Of a stretch of 64,000 bases of DNA, positions 61,745 to 64,000 are shown in pieces (within the stretch, counting starts at the first letter, position 1; every line of letters starts with the position of its first letter). The position numbers were made by a program, and so were the translations under genes. Source of the stretch: Lates calcarifer (lineage: Eukaryota; Chordata; Actinopteri; Centropomidae); the NCBI RefSeq assembly GCF_001640805.2, contig NC_066836.1:3358071-3422070 (forward strand). Reading direction: 5' to 3'. The notes below the pieces were generated by a model. It searched no databases. It had not been told where the DNA came from and saw nothing but the letters and a program-made list of their open reading frames with translations.

Positions 61745-62419
61745 GCTGTGGTTGTTGTGTGTGTGTGTGGAGGCCAGAGTAGATTGTGTAGTTTGTCACA
61801 CCTGGTTAGTTGTCGCCCCACATGTAATCTCCTCGTCTGTCTTCAGTCTGTTAGTGGAGGTGACAGATCAGCAAATGGACTGATAATCCCTGTTTGTGGA
61901 AGCTGCATTTAGTCCAAACCTTTTCAACGCTAACGAGCCGTAAACAAAGAGGAGAATCAGACACACACACACTCACACACACACACAGCCTCTGTGTCTG
62001 TGGAAAAGGTTACTACAAAGATATATACTGTTTCCAAGACTGATTGGATTATGCATGTCTGTGTGTATGCTAGATAATTGATCACTTAATAAAATTTGTA
62101 ATGACAACTGTATTGACAGCCTCATTCAATCTCAACTAACGATGCATTTTTGCAGGCCAGTCTGATTTATTCATATCCAAACAAAGACAGTCACTCCACT
62201 GTGAGACCCAACATAGCCTTAAGAGGGAAAACTCCATAATTCAATTTAGCATCCCTCTCTTTAAAGAATCCCTCCAGCCTTCAGCCAAACAAATTTACCA
62301 GTTTACAAAAGAAGCAATGAGGCACAACATTTGTAAAAACGTGTTTTGCTGACACACATTTTAAACTTGCAACTTTAGCAAGTATGACAAACTGCTTAGT
62401 GTGAATAATGAACAAAGCA

Positions 62420-62421
<2 letters not shown>
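61742..62421. other. Spacer with short GT and CA runs
   Basis: Short GT (61758-61769) and interrupted CA (61961-61986) runs; no gene. Confidence 0.4.

Positions 62422-62464
<43 letters not shown>
62422..62464. repeat. (TG)21 microsatellite
   Basis: Uninterrupted TG repeat. Confidence 0.9.
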
Positions 62465-62465
<1 letters not shown>

Positions 62466-63369
62466 AAAACGGAAAGAGAGAAAATCTGTGGCATATAGTT
62501 AGGAGGACGGTGCTGGAGTAGGTAGTAGGTTTGTCAGATTCCTATAAAATAAGTCATGTGAATGTAAACTGATGGATGTTTATTTCGGTGTGAAGAGTAT
62601 GTGCCCTTTTGTATGTTTGCTGGATCAGCAACAGTTGGGTGCTTGATGCTGCAACACCCTGTGGGTTCAACTTCTTCTGTGGTGGTTATACTGTGACAGA
62701 GTCAGGGAAAAGGAAAAGGAAGGGATGAAGGTGAGGAATTACTCTTGTCTGTCTTACTGCTTCTGTGTTTGTCTAAGGTTAAGAACACACCGAGAGAATG
62801 TGAATCAGCCTGAGCTGCAGTTTGATTTTACTTCATTTTGATCTTCGCTTTCCAAGTATGAGGGACCACAGTTCCCCATCTTTGGATCATTGTTTTCACT
62901 TCTTCTGTGGTTGACTTAGAACAGAGATGTGAGTTTTCAGGTGTCTCTGCACCTTTGCAGAATCTATACGTGAGTTAGCCTAGTATTGTTCTCACCTGAC
63001 CAAATACATTCAACCAAAAGACTTTCTGTGTCCTATATCTGAGTGACGCTTGTCTGGCTATCTGTGCTGATCTGAGATTTAATTTCTTGTCTTGTGATAC
63101 ATTTCTGCAAAAAGTCATTGACCTGAAAAAAAGATTTCAACATTTGAATGAGAATGAGTATCTGCCAACACAGTGAGGTAATTTGGCAGTGATGTAGATA
63201 ACTCTGGATACAAGATAAGATTACTTGCCAAGTTTATATTTTTGTTGCAGCAGAGAATTGCTTTTACTGGAAGCCCCCCCCCCCTCCTGCCTTTTCTGTA
63301 CCACCTTCTAGCTCTACCTAGCTACACATGCCAAGTCAAATCTATTTACAGACATTTTAGTTTATTGTA
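62465..63369. other. Gene-free stretch
   Basis: Non-coding, with a C11 run at 63274-63284. No element recognised. Confidence 0.4.
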
Positions 63370-64000
63370 ACAAATGACAAAAAAGATCACCATTCCTCTC
63401 CCATAGTCCTTTCTCTGTTTGTCTGTCTTCATCTGTCCAAATCCATCTTTTATCTCTTCCCTCCTGTGTTCCCTCTCTTTATCTTCATCCTTCCTTACTC
63501 CTCCATCTGACATCTACCGTCCTTTCCCTGTTTCACAACCATTTTTATCCTCTTTGCCCTTTTATTAACTAATTTGCTGTTTTGGGCATTTTTTGGTGCA
63601 AAATGAAAGCACTTTTTAGAGGCCTATTTTATGACTGTCTGCCCTCTGCTCCCATCATAACCTTCATGTCTTTCTTTTCTTTCTAAACCACTCTCTATCT
63701 CTGTTCCCACCTTTTCCCTGTCCAATCCTCTCTTTTTCTTCCTCTCTTATGTCACTCCTCTCTCCTCTTTGTTCAAGGTCAGTGGCTTCTCTGTGGGATT
63801 TCACATCAGACACAGGGAGCACAGCTGGAAGCAGGATGCTGGAGATCCTGATTGGCTGTCTCTGACCTTTGTTGTTGCCCTCTCAGCAGTCCACTTCTCC
63901 TTCAGTCTCCTTCTTCCCCTCCTCACCCCCTGCACCTTCCTCTCACACCTCCTCTTGCACAAATTTACCTTCTCATCTGTTTCCTTGCCTCCTATCAGGC
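63370..64000. other. Pyrimidine-rich right end with an open frame
   Basis: The plus strand is strongly C/T-rich. An acceptor-like pyrimidine tract ends in TTCAAG at 63777, and the frame starting GTCAGTGGC stays open to the window end (reading VSGFSVGFHIRHREHSWKQ at first). After about 63880 it is mostly Leu/Ser/Pro from CT-rich DNA, where stops are rare by composition. An exon is possible but weakly supported; no protein is recognised. Confidence 0.2.

Noticed and set aside
61686..61883. Poly-Phe frame over the T31 run
   Set aside because: It is a homopolymer translation.
62518..62541. let-7-like string (GTAGGTAGTAGGTTTGT)
   Set aside because: Only a partial resemblance to let-7. The mature sequence does not match and no hairpin partner is visible.

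Overview
This 64 kb window looks like non-coding nuclear DNA from a vertebrate, most likely a teleost fish. The evidence is the AT-leaning, CpG-poor background, the many (CA)n, (CT)n and (TGG)n microsatellites, and several decayed interspersed repeats whose sequence I recognise from teleost genomes: two 3' ends of one non-LTR retrotransposon family, a tail with the 'agaaaagcgctat...cagtccatttacc' pattern, a '...gcagggggctgaagtc...' repeat, an 'ACATTTACTCAAGT' repeat and a GACTTG-rich repeat. I cannot name the species or the locus. There are no operons, CRISPR arrays or phage genes, and I recognise no intact host protein-coding gene. Nearly all open frames over 60 codons are chance frames in simple repeats or non-coding DNA. 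The one frame with clear protein homology is a broken retrotransposon reverse-transcriptase C-terminus at 50.2-50.7 kb.

Layout. 0-3.2 kb: a dense CpG island (about 2.19-2.63 kb) carries ETS, CRE-like and CCAAT elements, ordered as for a promoter firing leftward (minus strand). It is followed by a plausible first-exon donor at 2051, so the body of that gene would lie beyond the left edge. 3.2-4.8 kb: a C-rich, G-poor block, then a minus-strand retroelement terminus (copy A). 4.8-15.3 kb: mostly featureless DNA with TG/CA-rich stretches and two candidate regulatory blocks. 15.3-15.7 kb: an old LINE fragment. 15.7-48.5 kb: gene-free sequence with scattered old repeats, microsatellites and a series of GC/AT-balanced blocks rich in homeodomain-, SOX- and nuclear-receptor-type motifs that could be conserved non-coding elements. 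48.5-50.7 kb: a cluster of mobile-element remnants (copy B of the 4.3-4.8 kb retroelement, an unclassified repeat with a nested GC-box hairpin, and the younger LINE fragment). 50.7-64 kb: more gene-free sequence, with a long CA-CT-CA microsatellite, a 23-base poly-C run, another regulatory-looking block at 57.5-57.95 kb, a candidate minus-strand exon at 59.1-59.25 kb, a CpG-enriched patch at 60.1-60.85 kb, and a pyrimidine-rich right end that runs into an open frame.

How it fits together (inference): the window is best read as the 5' flank of a leftward CpG-island gene plus a long intergenic or intronic regulatory desert, peppered with old retroelements. I found no convincing new biological system. 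The items most worth checking are the CpG-island transcript, the paired retroelement termini, the three DR1 nuclear-receptor-type sites, the 16-bp perfect hairpin at 46.17 kb and the candidate exon near 59.2 kb.
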